DNA of 64,000 nt, from the NCBI GenBank assembly GCA_030220185.1, contig JASPKZ010002332.1, positions 62,001 through 126,000 on the forward strand, read 5' to 3'. Under the pieces are notes generated by a model. It saw only the letters and a program-made list of their open reading frames with translations, made no database searches and was not told the origin of the DNA. Below are positions 20,471 through 31,045 of this stretch, piece by piece (positions within the stretch are counted from its first letter, which is position 1; each line of letters opens with the position of its first letter). The position numbers and the translations under genes are program-made. This DNA is from Diploptera punctata. Lineage: Eukaryota > Arthropoda > Insecta > Blattodea > Blaberidae.

Positions 20471-20682
20471 TGCTACGCGAGATACTGACTATGCGTACAT
20501 AGGATTTACCCCCATCTATCAAACAGTAATACTTATCAGATCAAATCCAGCGATAATCCCAAGCCACACTTTCGGAAATTACTAGGCCCAATAACTCCAT
20601 AAAGATTGTCATGTGTTGCTAATCACTAGAACATTCCGAATTTGTATAGAAATAACATCTCAGGCATGCATAATCTGATATA

Positions 20683-21120
20683 CAGGATGTAACATAACTC
20701 AACGGCAAAATTTCAGGAATAAGTTCCTCATATGGAGAAATTAAAAAAAAAGTGTATTACAACATGGGTCCGGAAATTGATAATTGCAGAGCTATTTGAA
20801 CTTTTATAAATGTTAGGTTATTAAGGTTTACAGTAGTTATTGACACACTGTTGTCTGTTGATTGTAGGCTGCTGTGATGTACACAAATGAAGAATATGCC
20901 TGTATTGAGGCACAAGGAAGTCACTTTGAACATTTCATCTGACAGAACAGAGCGTTCCAACAAGTCCCTTGCATTTTTGTCGTCATATACTAACATTCAT
21001 AAAAGTTCGAATAACTATGTAATTATCAATTTCCGGACCCATGTTGTAATACAATTTTTTTATTCTCTCCATATGAGGAACTCATTCCTGAAACTTTGAC
21101 GTTGAGTTATGTTACACCTG
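20683..21120. mobile_element. Mariner-like MITE with long inverted ends (438 bp)
   Basis: Ends cagg(a/t)gtaacataactcaa are inverted over about 70 bp, including TCCATATGAGGAACT at the inner side, and are flanked by TA. The right arm has the family-typical GAACTCATTCCTGAAACTTT. A short frame MYTNEEYACIEAQGSHFEHF inside may be a transposase or flank remnant. The interior also pairs (ACATGGGTCCGGAAATTGAT and its complement at about 21030), so most of the element can fold on itself. Confidence 0.8.
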
Positions 21121-21689
21121 TATAAAACTGAATGTTTGTTTGTACTTTATGCGCGGCCATACCGTTCATCCGATTGGGATGAGGCTTTTCCAAAATGTTC
21201 AGGAGATTCCCGGGATGAACATAGGCTATAAGAGGGTTGTGATACTCAACTCCTACACCCTTAAAAATCGCCCTTTATAGTGGAAAATGTGAAAATAAAA
21301 GTAGCCATTTGGACGCTTAAATGGCTTACGCTGCCTAAACCATAACAAATACACAAAATCAATGTACACAGAATTGAATATATCAAAAAGCTCTACAAAA
21401 AAGTCCGCGACAGCATATGTTTATCTCTTACGGATAACTCACAATAACAAATTTTGTCTTTCATTGATGACAAGTACGTATATTCCTGTGCAGGCCTAGC
21501 AGCACATGGCGGGTATTCTTTTAAGGATAACTCACAATTTATCTTTTAGCTCATTTATGCCAAGAAGATCGAGGTACGTAGATTCCCGGGCAACACCGGG
21601 TATCAGCACGAGGAATCTTAAAATAATTACGATATGCATTTATAATTATTTTTCACTTTACTTATTCAACTAATCATCCATCCATAGTA

Positions 21690-21972
21690 ATTCTGCCCGA
21701 GGGCAGGTCCTTCACTGCAATCATAGGAATTGTAGGTATGGTAGCTTCCCGTTACTTTCCACACCGGTGAAAGATGATGATAATGATAAGGATGATGGCC
21801 ATATGTTTTCGGGGACCGTTTGGGCTTTAAAGTTTTCCTGACATTTGTCTTACAGGTGAGGAAAAACCCCGATAAAAACCTCACCCAGAAAAACTGCCCC
21901 GACCGGGGATCGAACCCGGGCCTGCTGCGTAACAAGGCAGCACGCTACCTCGAGACCACAGCGGTGGACCAA
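21690..21972 (-). repeat. tRNA-derived SINE, family B, minus strand
   Basis: Near-complete: head CGCTGTGGTCTCGAGGTAGC, B box GGGTTCGATCCCC, CACCTGTAAGACAAATGTC block, ATC-rich run, GGAAAGTAACGGGAAGCTAC, and tail CCTGCCCTCGGGCAGAATTA. The segment coding for the AGCATAGCATGAAAATG stem is deleted. Confidence 0.85.
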
Positions 21973-22114
21973 CTAATCATAAGAAGTACTTTAATTTTTA
22001 TCTTTCAGCTCATTTATTGCCAAGAAGATCGGGATGAGTAGATTCCCGGACAACGTACTGGGTATCTAAAAATAATTACGATATAATTATTTCCTTTTAA
22101 TTATTTAACTAAAC

Positions 22115-22262
22115 ATAAAATACATTAATTTGTTAACATGTCTGAAGAAGGTGTACCGAAACAGCTGTAACTAAATTATATCTTAATAAACATGAAAATC
22201 AAATAAAACTGTAAGTTTTATTTTTATTTAATTAAATGAGTATGGATTTTCATCAAGTAAAC
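22115..22262 (+). mobile_element. Hammerhead-bearing short element
   Basis: Starts near GTTAACATGTCTGAAG, contains the hammerhead at 22136-22174, then CATGAAAATCAAATAAAACTG and TATGGATTTTCATCAAGTAAAC. The same tail follows the hammerhead copy near 54.6 kb, so this is a second, distinct terminal family. Confidence 0.6.
22136..22174 (+). ncRNA. Hammerhead ribozyme motif with minimal stem II
   Basis: CTGAAGA (CUGANGA), a very short stem II GGT/ACC, GAA, palindrome ACAGCTGT as stem III, then A. The core is intact. Stem I is only two obvious pairs (GT/AC). A copy with longer stem II is on the minus strand at 54604-54648. Confidence 0.65.
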
Positions 22263-22599
22263 ATTAATCAATTGAATACATTAATTTTCGTATTTCAGCT
22301 CATTTATGTCAAGAAGATCGGGATAAATAGATTCCCGGGCAACGCCGGGTAATCAGCACGGGGTGTCTAAAAAATATACATTTACAATTATTTTTACTTT
22401 CACTTATTCAACTAAACATAAAAGCACATTAATTTTCATTTATTTAGGCGTAGCAGCGCACGCCGGGTACGTATTAGCTAGTAAATAATAAATTCTTAAC
22501 ACAACTCCAAAGAGTCAAATCCAAATCAAATGTTTGCTGTTTTATCAGGTGACATACAGAGTGTCTTGTGTAAATCCTAACAAAAATCCCTAACCTTAG

Positions 22600-22735
22600 A
22601 TCTAGTTTTCTCGGTCCCGGCCCAAGGTGCTGCATGAAGATTTAGGCTAGTTTGAAAATCCTGATTCCATTGGAATTTTAACTCATGACCTTCTGGCTAG
22701 TAGGACTATGCTATGGTGTACCTCCAACTCACTGG
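22600..22735 (-). repeat. tRNA-derived SINE, family C, head and partial body
   Basis: Minus strand: GGAGGTACACCATAGCATAG, then GAAGGTCATGAGTTAAAATTCC (degenerate B box), then AATGGAATCAGGATTTTCAA. Truncated relative to 12985-13282. Confidence 0.5.
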
Positions 22736-22736
22736 C

Positions 22737-23160
22737 TCTATCGAACCCATAGGTTCATGACCGCGCGGACATAAGCTCTCCATACATTCCTATCCTGAGC
22801 TAATGTTTTCCAATCATCCCCTGTATAATTTACTTCCCTCAAATCATGGATATTCTCCCACCTCAATCTTGGTCTACCAATTGGGCGTTTTCCCTCTGGT
22901 TTTTCTATAAGAAGCTTCCATGCACCTCTTTCATCCTCCCTTTTCCTGCCCATCACAGTCTATAAGACTTAACTGTTATTATATCTGACTTCCTATAAAG
23001 ATCATGTAGTTCATTGTTATGTAGCCTCCTCCATTCACCTATCTGTTCATCTCTCTTTGGCCCAAAAATTTTCCTAAGAACTTTATTCTCAAATACTTGT
23101 AATCTTCTTTCCTCCCTTAAAATAAGAGTCCATGTATGATATAACATGAAACTGAAACTA
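22737..23160 (-). pseudogene. LINE ORF2 C-terminal fragment, minus strand
   Basis: Minus frames: TWTLILREERRLQVFENKVL, RKIFGPKRDEQIGEWRRLHN, then GRKREDERGAWKLLIEKPEG and KRPIGRPRLRWENIHDLREV, ending DDWKTLAQDRNVWRAYVRAV. One frameshift separates the two halves. Well preserved, so probably one of the younger copies of this family. Confidence 0.8.
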
Positions 23161-23164
23161 GGAT

Positions 23165-23985
23165 CTGTGGAAAGTAATCCTAGAAAATAGAGCTATTTTT
23201 ATGTTGTAAGTAATCAGAAAAAGTTACATCTTATTTTTAAAGTAATATTTAAATTAATATACTCAAGTTTGGTGTTTGCATGCAATGGTTAATACAACTA
23301 AAGAGAAACATTTCTGCCTAAACCAAAATCGGAACCCAAGATCTCTAGCTTTACGGATTAAATCATTTGTGAACAGCAAGCCTGAGTACATTCATTTAAA
23401 TATTACTTTTATAATTAACTTATATGGCACTGCATTAATCCCCATTATAGATGGATCATCGGTTTGATTAATGTCTTTGACATCATCCGATTCTCAATTG
23501 CCAATTTTGTCGGTCCATCTAATCTCCTGATTGTAGATGTTTTTTCTTCATGTATAAATATGGATTATAATTTCTTAATAGAAGCGACCCTGTCCTAATG
23601 TGAATAGAAGTTCACTCTAAAGGTACATGGGAATTTCAAATAGACAAAGAATGGTTAAGTGCGCTAGCATGTTTAGGTTTTATTCCACACTTTGTGAAAT
23701 TAGAAAGATTCTTTAAGATCTGACCAACATTATTCCAGTTGACAGAGAGCTACCAAATGTAGTGCGATACAAATATACTCCCATCATATTGTTTGATTCA
23801 GCACACAACCATGCATCTTATGTAATTTTGGTGGTACCGACATCCTAGTTTGGCATAATGACCCATGTCTTTAGGTCCTGGTCTTGATGTGTTTTTATTG
23901 TGTATCTCTAGGAGAGTGTCCTCTACTAGATTGTTATAAGTGAAGGGAAACGGGAAGGTGTATATACCAGAAAATAAATAAATTT
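23165..23985. other. No recognisable feature
   Basis: AT-rich; no motif, repeat or coding block that I could assign. Confidence 0.35.
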
Positions 23986-24006
23986 AAAAGACAAAAATTA
24001 ATTAAT

Positions 24007-24477
24007 CAAAGCACACTTATAAAAGAAACAGAAAAAATAAAATTCAAGAAATTCACTTACCATCTATTGAAACACCATAAGTTTCAAAAAAATTTCAAAA
24101 AGTTTAATATAAGATTGGCACCGAAGATTGAATACAGCCTTAATAGGAAAATTAAAATCAATAAAAATGAAAAAATTGAAGAAAAAAACAAATCAGGAAT
24201 TTATAAGATCAAATGCAGGGATTGTGACAAAATTTATATTGGAAAAACAAAAAGAAATTTAAAAACAAGGGTGAAAAAACATCTTAGAAATGTCAAAAAT
24301 GCAGAAGTGCAAAAGTCAGCAGTAGCTGTTCATGCTTGGTCCGAAAAACATTTAACTGAATCAAAAGCCAGTCTAATTAAACAAATAGATAAACAAAAGG
24401 AACTCACGGTTTGGGAAAAAATCCACATTCAGAAAAACAAAGGAAAACTTATGAACTTCCTGCAAATTCTGACCTGA
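24007..24477 (+). pseudogene. Penelope-like GIY-YIG endonuclease domain
   Basis: The frame is open upstream of 24067 (LIKETEKIKFKKFTYHLLKH). It carries SGIYKIKCRDCDKIYIGKTK: the GIY and YIG strands with a CxxC between them. Next comes RNLKTRVKKHLRNVKNAEVQ with the conserved Arg and His, then SAVAVHAWSEKH and LTVWEKIHIQKNKGKLMNF. These are the hallmarks of the C-terminal endonuclease of Penelope-like retroelements. It has no frameshift within the domain, but as a 5'-truncated copy it lacks the reverse transcriptase and cannot move by itself. Confidence 0.85.
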
Positions 24478-24552
24478 TTCAGAGGTTCATCAGTCCATCA
24501 ACAGAGGGAAGATGAAGAGTTTTTTCCGATCGACATAACATCAGTTGCCAAG

Positions 24553-24600
24553 ACAGTACTGAAGATGAGACCATTATGGTCTCGAAATCGCGATCTACTT
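24553..24600 (+). ncRNA. Hammerhead ribozyme motif in the Penelope-like 3' region
   Basis: CTGAAGA (24559-24565), stem II GAGACC/GGTCTC, GAA, stem III as ATCGCGAT, then C as the cleavage base. Stem I forms AGTA/TACT around the core. All invariant residues present. It lies about 80 bp after the endonuclease stop codon, the expected place in this class of element. Confidence 0.8.
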
Positions 24601-24829
24601 AGAAGATTTATATGAGGAGAGGTAGGAAACATTTGATTTTATCATACATAAAACCTCATAGTGATTAATTCCTGTAAAAGTTAAATATAGGTGTAGGTTT
24701 ACAGTATGTTTACGATCCTTTTGGTTTGTCCAGGGTGATGAAGTCATGTGGTGGTGTTTGTTTTGGATTTACAGCCCTTGTGTGATTGTCTTTGACATCA
24801 GGAAGTTTATAGTTGAGGGCTTGGAGTAT

Positions 24830-25985
24830 TCATCAATGTGGATTTCGAAGAAACAGATTAACAACAGATCAATTTTAGGAAAGAAATGGGAATATAATGG
24901 TACTGACATCAACTATACGTAATCTTTAAAAAAGGCATACAATTCAATGAGAGGGGAGAAGTTATATAGTATCCTGCTGGAGTTCGGAATTGCTAAAAAA
25001 TTAGTTACACTTATATGAATGTGTCTAAATGGCACAAAGAGTAGGCAAACAGTTTTTGGATACTTTTGGAATCCACAATGGGTTGAAGCAAGGAGATACT
25101 AGAGCATGCCATCAAATATTTAGAGGATGAAGAAGGCCTACAACTTAATGGTATTAATAAACTGTTAGCTTATGCTGATGATGTGGTACTATTGGGCAAT
25201 AGCAAGAAGATACTAATGGCCAACATGTACACACTATTGAGTAACACTAAGAAATTGGGACTGGAAGTAAATATCAATAAAACTAAATATATGATTACAC
25301 ATAGAAATACATTATATAATGGAAATGTACAGCTAATGACAAATGAGAGAAATTTTGAGGAAGTGGCTGAATTCAAATACCTAGGAACAATAATCACAAA
25401 TAGGAATGAGATACACAAAATTAAACATAGGCTCAATTCAGGAAATGCATGCTATTATGCATTACAGGGACTCTTGCCATCCCAACTCCTTTCAAAAAAC
25501 ATTATACTGAAAATATATGAAATTGTTATTCTATCAGTTATATTATATGGGTGCGAAACATGGACTCTTACTTTAAGAGAGGAAAGGAGATTATAAGTAT
25601 TTGAGAATGAAGTTCTTAGGAGAATTTTTGGACCAAAGAGAAATGAACAGACAGGTGAATGGAGGAGACTAGATAACAGTGAACTACATGGTCTTTATAG
25701 GAAGTCAGAGATAATAAGAACAGCTAAGTCTCATAGACTCTGATGGGCAGAGATGTGGCACAAATGGGGAATGAAAGAGGTGCATGAAAGCTTCTTGTAG
25801 GAAAACCAGAGGGAAAATGCCCACTTGGTAGACCAAGTATGAGGTGGGAGAATAACATTAACTATGATTTGAAGGAAGTAGATTATACAAGGAATGATTG
25901 CAAAGCATTAGCTCAGGATACAGATGTATGGAGAGCTTATGTCCATGAACCTATGGGTATGATTGTGCCAGTGAGTTAGTTAGGG
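24830..25985 (+). pseudogene. LINE ORF2: partial reverse transcriptase and C-terminal region
   Basis: Contains SLKKAYNSMRGEKLYSILLE (the FxKAYDSV-like RT motif), LAYADDVVLLGNSKKIL with the catalytic YADD (about 25170), GLEVNINKTKYM, the thumb EEVAEFKYLGTIITNRNEIH, then YGCETWTLTLREERRL and the charged tail. Several frameshifts and stops (around 25080, 25596, 25740) break it. Longest copy of the family that also appears at 15415, 22737 and 31905. Confidence 0.85.
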
Positions 25986-26004
25986 TCTTGGAGTATTTTC
26001 TGCA

Positions 26005-26350
26005 TTAGTTGTAGTAGAGTTTGGAATAAGTTTGTGTTTGTACTGAGTTGTTGTCTTGGTGTTTTTTTGTTTCAGTGGTCAATGGTGTGACATCTTGTAG
26101 TGTGGGAAAGTTTAAGTTGCCTAGTGGGGGTGATAGAATAGGGGGTTTGTTTTGTTTATCTAGTAAGGATTGCGGTTGGGATGGAGGTGAAGCTTTGATG
26201 GATTGGGGTCTTGGGTTGGTGTATTTTAGGTACGCTGGGCATTTTCCGTAACAGGCTGCATGTGCTTCTTTACAGTTTGTGCAAATTGGGGTTGTGGCAG
26301 TGCAGTTGGCCACCTTTTAAGTTATCTGAGCAGCAGACACAACATTCAGA
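26005..26350 (-). pseudogene. LINE ORF1 fragment with zinc knuckle, minus strand
   Basis: Minus frame: ANCTATTPICTNCKEAHAAC then YGKCPAYLKYTNPRP and a proline/glutamine-rich tail. The CxxCxxxHx6C arrangement is the second gag-like knuckle of I/R1/jockey-type LINE ORF1 proteins. A TIR element adjoins it at 26351. Confidence 0.75.
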
Positions 26351-26892
26351 GGGTCGAATGTTTGAACGCATTAGACAGTAAAAGGCGTTCTCTGCTGATA
26401 AAGTTTTATTCAAACACATTTTTCTTACTCAGAAATCTATTCACGCGGTAATAATTGTAAAGCTACCTGACAAGGTACCTTAAGATCGTAGCTCAAGATA
26501 TAAACTTATGTGAAAATCCCGAAGGGAACCGATGTAGTTTGAAACTTATCCAAGATGTCGGACCTTGAAGACTTCGATCATGTTTTCGGTATACGCGGAG
26601 AAGAGGAATTTGATAGAGTCTAACAAAGAATTCAACTGGAAGAACAGGAGAATCGGCGTAATATTGCGCGTCGCAGACGTGTTTGTATACGGTATTATTT
26701 GTGGGATGCAAGCATAAATGCATTCCTCTATAGCAGACGAAAAATAACGGAAGTGGTTTTATCGCTGAGAATTCTGGGTAATTCGTTGCCAATATTACGA
26801 AAACGTCAACATTCATGCATGACCGGTTAAGGCGGCCGTTAATTCGTTCTCAGCTCACCAGTGATTGGAAGTAATTTGAGTAGAGAGTAATG
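26351..26892 (+). mobile_element. TIR element with small conserved ORF, copy 2 (right end truncated)
   Basis: Left end gggtcgaatgtttgaacgc matches copy 1 (11681-12287), as does the interior. The right end stops at GAGAGTAATGT, about 15 bp short of the terminal repeat. The small ORF (26556 onward) has a stop where copy 1 has Tyr (RV*QRIQ), but keeps the longer C-terminal reading VVLSLRILGNSLPILRK. Confidence 0.65.
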
Positions 26893-27245
26893 TATCCTGT
26901 TGCAAAACTGGGCCAAATCTCAGAAACCCTGGCATTTATAACATTGGGTGTCTTCTGGGAGTCCTCGATATGCCTCAGTTTTTATTCTTAAAAAAAATCT
27001 GGAAGATATCTGTAAGTCATTCAAGTTGAAGTCTGGTGTCTTTCTGAAGGTCGTGATCCAGAATGGGATGGCAGGATTTGTTTCTGTTTCCATTGATATA
27101 TGATGTTGGTTCTAATTGTATAACAGTCTACTTTGGGCATTTTCTATCTTCTCATTCTTGATGTACGTATTTTGGTGGGTGTTATTTCTGTGGGTAGTCC
27201 TTTTAGTGTTACTTGTTATGTGGGTTTTGGTCCACAGGCATAGGT
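26893..27245 (-). pseudogene. LINE ORF1 fragment, minus strand, first zinc knuckle
   Basis: Minus frames: ITTFRKTPDFNLNDLQISSR, FFLRIKTEAYRGLPEDTQCY, then KCQGF with a stop where His is expected, and LAQFCNR. This is the segment leading into the first knuckle of an I/R1/jockey-type ORF1. Same strand and direction as 26005-26350 and 28000-28640. Confidence 0.7.
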
Positions 27246-27249
27246 GTTA

Positions 27250-27990
27250 TAAAAGGGTAATACTGTAGGTTAAGAAAATAGGTATTTAATTTCAAACTAC
27301 AATTATGAATAAGTTAATAGTTGAGAAATATGAAACCAAGCAGATACATGACATTCCTAAGATTATTTTTTAAAGCCAACTGTAAAATTGCTGAATTTAG
27401 ATTGTCTGTCTGTCTCTGGGCAGAGAGAGAAAGCACAGTACTGTTAGGTTGTGTATTTAGAGGATCAAGAAACATGACCCTGTGTCTTGTTGGTACTGAA
27501 GAGTCATCATGGGGCAACTCTGTACATTTACTTAATTTGTTTCAGGGGTTTTAGAAAATATTAATCATAGTACCTTCATTAAAGTAATAATAATACAATA
27601 TCTTTAAAAACTTACAGAATGGAAGAATTTCTAAATGATGTAGAGTCAAACATTAACTCTCAACTACGTATCTCTCTCTCTCTAACATACAAATAGTCAT
27701 AATGTAGGAATATAAGTTATGTTAGGGTATAGATAAAATTTAGTTTTAGCTATGTATACTTGTGTATCATTTAAGACTTGAAATATAATAAGTATAACAA
27801 TTTATTAATTTATGTATAATTTGACTAGCCTTTCATATATATAAATCTTCCCTTTATAGCTCAGCAGAACTTCAAGTAAGTATGTATTTTAACACTAACT
27901 AGACCTCTGAAGAATTCCTTTAAATTTCCATCTTAAGCCCTTTGGTGGAACACATCCCTATCATACCAATAGGTGTAGTATGTATGATCA
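27250..27990. other. No recognisable feature
   Basis: Probably unrelated insertion or decayed ORF1 sequence between the ORF1 fragments. A short TC run at about 27671-27684. Confidence 0.35.
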
Positions 27991-27999
27991 TATGAATCC

Positions 28000-28640
28000 A
28001 GATGTGTTTAATATTATCATGGGTTTGTTGTGTAGTAGTGTGTATTTTTTGAGTATTATTTTTATATTTCATTATAATTCCCCTTTCTGTTCCAGTAGTC
28101 AGTCTAGTTAGTAAATATGCTGTTACTCTCTTAATGTCTACTATTATTGATGGGGGTTGTTTGTCTGTGCTAGTTTTGTTGTCTTTTTGTGTCTGTAAGA
28201 GGCAAATCTGTTGCTAGTGTTTATTGGTGTAGTTCGAATATGCTGTATCTGCTTGCTTTGGACTGTGTGTTTAGGAGAAGGAGGATGAAGTCCATATCCA
28301 TGTCTTGCTGTTCCGAGGTACCAGGGTTTTCAGGTTCGGTCCCACATTTCACCAACTTATGATGTGAGGAACACAGGTATGGAGGTGCTCTGATCTGAGC
28401 TAGGTTAGGAGCTGATGGGAATGAAGTGGAAGGCAGTAGGTATTGAGAGAGTGCCAGGGAGTCCTGGGGCTCATGTTCAGGGACAGCAGCCCTGCTCGTC
28501 GGGGAAAGCACAAGGCTTAGTGCTGCTGGTGAAGTCCCCAAGTACTCTAAGAAGTAATCTTCACTCGATGTCGCTGTACCCACTGTAGAGCAGCAAATCC
28601 AACTTGAGGTCATGAGAACCAATCCTAATTCAGCATACAT
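28000..28640 (-). pseudogene. LINE ORF1 N-terminal portion, minus strand
   Basis: The minus frame from 28640 reads MYAELGLVLMTSSWICCSTV, then a Ser/Pro/Leu-rich stretch, PENPGTSEQQDMDMDFI, and ends at 28221. A following frame has KQPPSIIVDIKRVTAYLLTR, the PPIIV-type segment that starts the conserved ORF1 core. Order and strand agree with the knuckle fragments to the left. Functional role in the family: RNA binding in the LINE particle. Confidence 0.55.
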
Positions 28641-28694
28641 ATGACAGATAGGGATTACACTCTACTTATCAGAAAATATAGACAAACTTTTAAT

Positions 28695-28945
28695 TTTCAT
28701 GCTATGCTTTGCAGCTTTACTAGGGAATTGTAGGTGTGGTAGCTTCCCATTGCTTTCCACACCGGTGAAGGACGATGATGATTTTCGGGGACTTTTGGGC
28801 CCTAAGCTTCCTGACATTTGTCTTACAGGTGAGGAAAAACCCCAAAAAAAACCTTACCCAGAAGCCTGTCCTGACTGGGAATTGAACCTGGGCCCGCTGC
28901 ATGAGAAGGCAGCTACACTACCTCGAGACCACAGCATTGGACAAT
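28695..28945 (-). repeat. tRNA-derived SINE, family B, minus strand
   Basis: Minus strand: CTGTGGTCTCGAGGTAGTGT head, B box AGGTTCAATTCCC, CACCTGTAAGACAAATGTC block, GGTGTGGAAAGCAATGGG and the GTAAAGCTGCAAAGCATAGC stem. The distal tail is absent. Confidence 0.85.
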
Positions 28946-29280
28946 TGTGTATTATGAACAAAATTATTTAACAAGGTTATCTCTGACTCTATCTACAAAT
29001 AACTATATAAATTGACAATTTAATGTTATTGTTACATGTACATTTATGGAGTTCAGTATCTTTATACAATGTAAATAATAATCATACCAAACTGTATTCA
29101 GTCTAAATTTAGTCAGTACCATATTTCACAGAAGGCTGTTCTGGCTCCCATATTTTGTTTCTTGTATATGCTGTTTGGATTTCATATACTTTCTTTTCTA
29201 CTATTGCAACTAGGTTACCTTTAATACATTTTTGCCTATTTTCTCCTGGCATTGGCAGAAGTGTAAACCATTTTTTAAAT
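28946..29280. other. No recognisable feature
   Basis: AT-rich; nothing assigned. Confidence 0.35.
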
Positions 29281-29510
29281 TGGTATGCTTGGAAGGCAGA
29301 GTTACGTTACCCCGATGATATGATAGGTGATGAATGATAATGAAATGCCAAGAGAGTCCTTACACCTAAACTTTACCTAAATCCAGACCATTGGAGACCA
29401 CAGGAATAACTGGCTTTAAAAAAAAAATCCTGTAGTCTGATTGGAAATCAAACCCCATGTATTGTAGTCAGAAGCTCTGACCACTAGTCCATGAGACTGA
29501 TCGGATTTCA
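29280..29510 (-). repeat. tRNA-derived SINE, family E, minus strand
   Basis: Minus strand: CTCATGGACTAGTGGTCAGA as A box, TGGGGTTTGATTTCC as B box, then CAGACTACAGGATTTTTT. The body contains TGGTCTCCAATGGTCTGGAT. Part of the body (GGAAGGCAGAGTTACGTTAC) also occurs at about 15056-15080. Confidence 0.55.
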
Positions 29511-30261
29511 AAATAAATAACATAAAAAAAATTAATGGTCTGTGTTTTAGAACAAGAAATATTTTCAGTGATGTTAATTCATTAAAATATTTCAAATTAT
29601 GATGGTATTTTCTATTATTCAGAATTAATAAAAAGGTAATTAAAATGGAATGGAGTTAAAAAAATCTAGATTTGTTGTGCCACAAATAAGGATTAATTTA
29701 TGTTAAATATTATTAAAATTACACCTCATCATGGGTGTCATTCATTTAAGTAATCCCGAAAACTATGAATACATCACTATTGGTTTTTTTATGACTATTT
29801 CTACATGTCATATCCTATCAGCTGCTAATATTCTAACAAAGGAAATGCCAATCATTACATTAAACCTACCTTGAAATTTCTCCCATATTAGTGCTGTGAT
29901 GTACCGAGGCCACGTCCAAAAAATTATCTTGTTAGAAGAAGTGAAAGACAAAACCAACTTAGTTCCAGGCCCCATTAGAATGCGTGACAGGTTAATAAAG
30001 TGCTACAGGAATATAGGTAAACATAGGCTCTAATGTCAATATAGGCACCATAGGACCACCATTTTTATCATGTAAATATGTGAAATGTGTAAATACAATT
30101 TCATTTCAAGTTATAACTTCAGGATCAAAATGGTTTTCCCTAAAATCCGAGGTCTATTCATCACTCTAACAATAATGCATTTTCTTATTTCAATCCAATC
30201 ACTATGGAGAAGTAGTTGACATATATTTACCACTGAACTTTTTATAGGAATTAATCACTAT
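29511..30261. other. No recognisable feature
   Basis: AT-rich; no gene or repeat recognised. Confidence 0.35.
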
Positions 30262-30318
30262 GAGGTTTAATTTATGATAAAATCAAATGTTTCCTACCTC
30301 TTCCTCATATAAATCTTC

Positions 30319-30368
30319 TAAGTAGATTGCAATTTCGAGACCATAACGGTCTCATCTTCAGTACAATC
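30319..30368 (-). ncRNA. Hammerhead ribozyme motif
   Basis: Minus strand: CTGAAGA, stem II GAGACC/GGTCTC, GAA, ATTGCAAT as stem III, then C. Stem I AGTA/TCTAC-type pairing is possible (GTA/TAC). Complete core. Confidence 0.78.
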
Positions 30369-30944
30369 TTGTTGACTGATGTTATGTCGATCAGAAGAAA
30401 CACTTCTTCTTCCTTCTGTTGGTGGGCTGATGAACCTCTCGATCAAGTCAGGACTCGCAGGAATTTAAAAGTTCATAAGTTTTCTTTTGTTTTTCTGAAT
30501 GTGGATTTTTTCCCCAAACCGCAAGTTCCTTTTGTTTATCTATTTGTTTAATTTAGGCTGGCTTTTGATTCAATTAAATGTTTTTCGGACCAAGCATGAG
30601 CAGCTAAAAATTTATATTGGAAAAACAACAAGAAATTTGAAAACACAGGGTGTAAATAACATCATATAGAAATGTCAAAAATGTAGAAGTGAAAAACTCG
30701 TCACGTATCCCTGCTCATGCTTGGTCCGAAAAACATTTAATTGCGAATCAAAAGCCAGCCTAATTAAACCAATAGATAAACACAAGGAACTCACAGTTTG
30801 GGAAAAAAACAAAAGAAAGCTTATGAACTTTGAATTCCTTTTTTTTCCTGCGAATCCTGACTATGATTCAGAGGTTCATCCGCCCACCAACAGAAGGAAG
30901 AAGAAGTGTTTTCTTTCCGCTCGACATAACATCAGTCGACAAGA

Positions 30945-30995
30945 TTGTACTGAAGATGAGACCGTTATGGTCATCGAAATTGCGATCTACTTAGA
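30945..30995 (+). ncRNA. Hammerhead ribozyme motif with imperfect stem II
   Basis: CTGAAGA at 30950-30956, stem II GAGACC/GGTCATC with a one-base bulge, GAA, ATTGCGAT as stem III, then C. The bulge may reduce activity. Confidence 0.7.
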
Positions 30996-31045
30996 AGATT
31001 CATATGAGGAGAGGTAGGAAACATTTGATTTTATCATTATATTTA

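Larger units (their letters stand above)
21123..22482 (+). mobile_element. Helitron-like non-autonomous repeat with internal repeats
   Basis: Contains several copies of a unit GCTCATTTATGCCAAGAAGATC, GATTCCCGGGCAACNCCGGGTA (about 21548-21605, 22012-22070, 22298-22350). It ends at 22478-22482 in CTAGT after GCGCACGCCGGGTACG, fitting a Helitron 3' end (GC hairpin, then CTRR, insertion before T). A SINE (21690-21972) and a hammerhead-bearing element (about 22115-22260) are inserted in it. The 5' end is not defined. Confidence 0.5.
23990..24690 (+). mobile_element. Penelope-like element, 5'-truncated copy
   Basis: Comprises the reverse transcriptase-endonuclease linker, the GIY-YIG endonuclease (to 24477), a hammerhead at 24553-24600, and the 3' tail TATGAGGAGAGGTAGGAAAC, TTTGATTTTATC and ACCTCATAGTGATTAATTCC. 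The RT domain is missing. The same tail marks the copies at 30.3-31.0 kb and 48.8 kb. Confidence 0.8.
30262..31045. mobile_element. Penelope-like element, head-to-head inverted dimer
   Basis: 30262-30600 is a minus-strand copy (tail, hammerhead, endonuclease C-terminus) and 30600-31045 a plus-strand copy (endonuclease from TTTATATTGGAAAAACAACA to the tail). They meet near 30600. Both lack the reverse transcriptase. The plus copy carries stops and a frameshift (AYIGKT-type strand, then KQGVNN). Tail words TATGAGGA(A)GAGGTAGGAAAC frame the whole unit. Confidence 0.8.
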
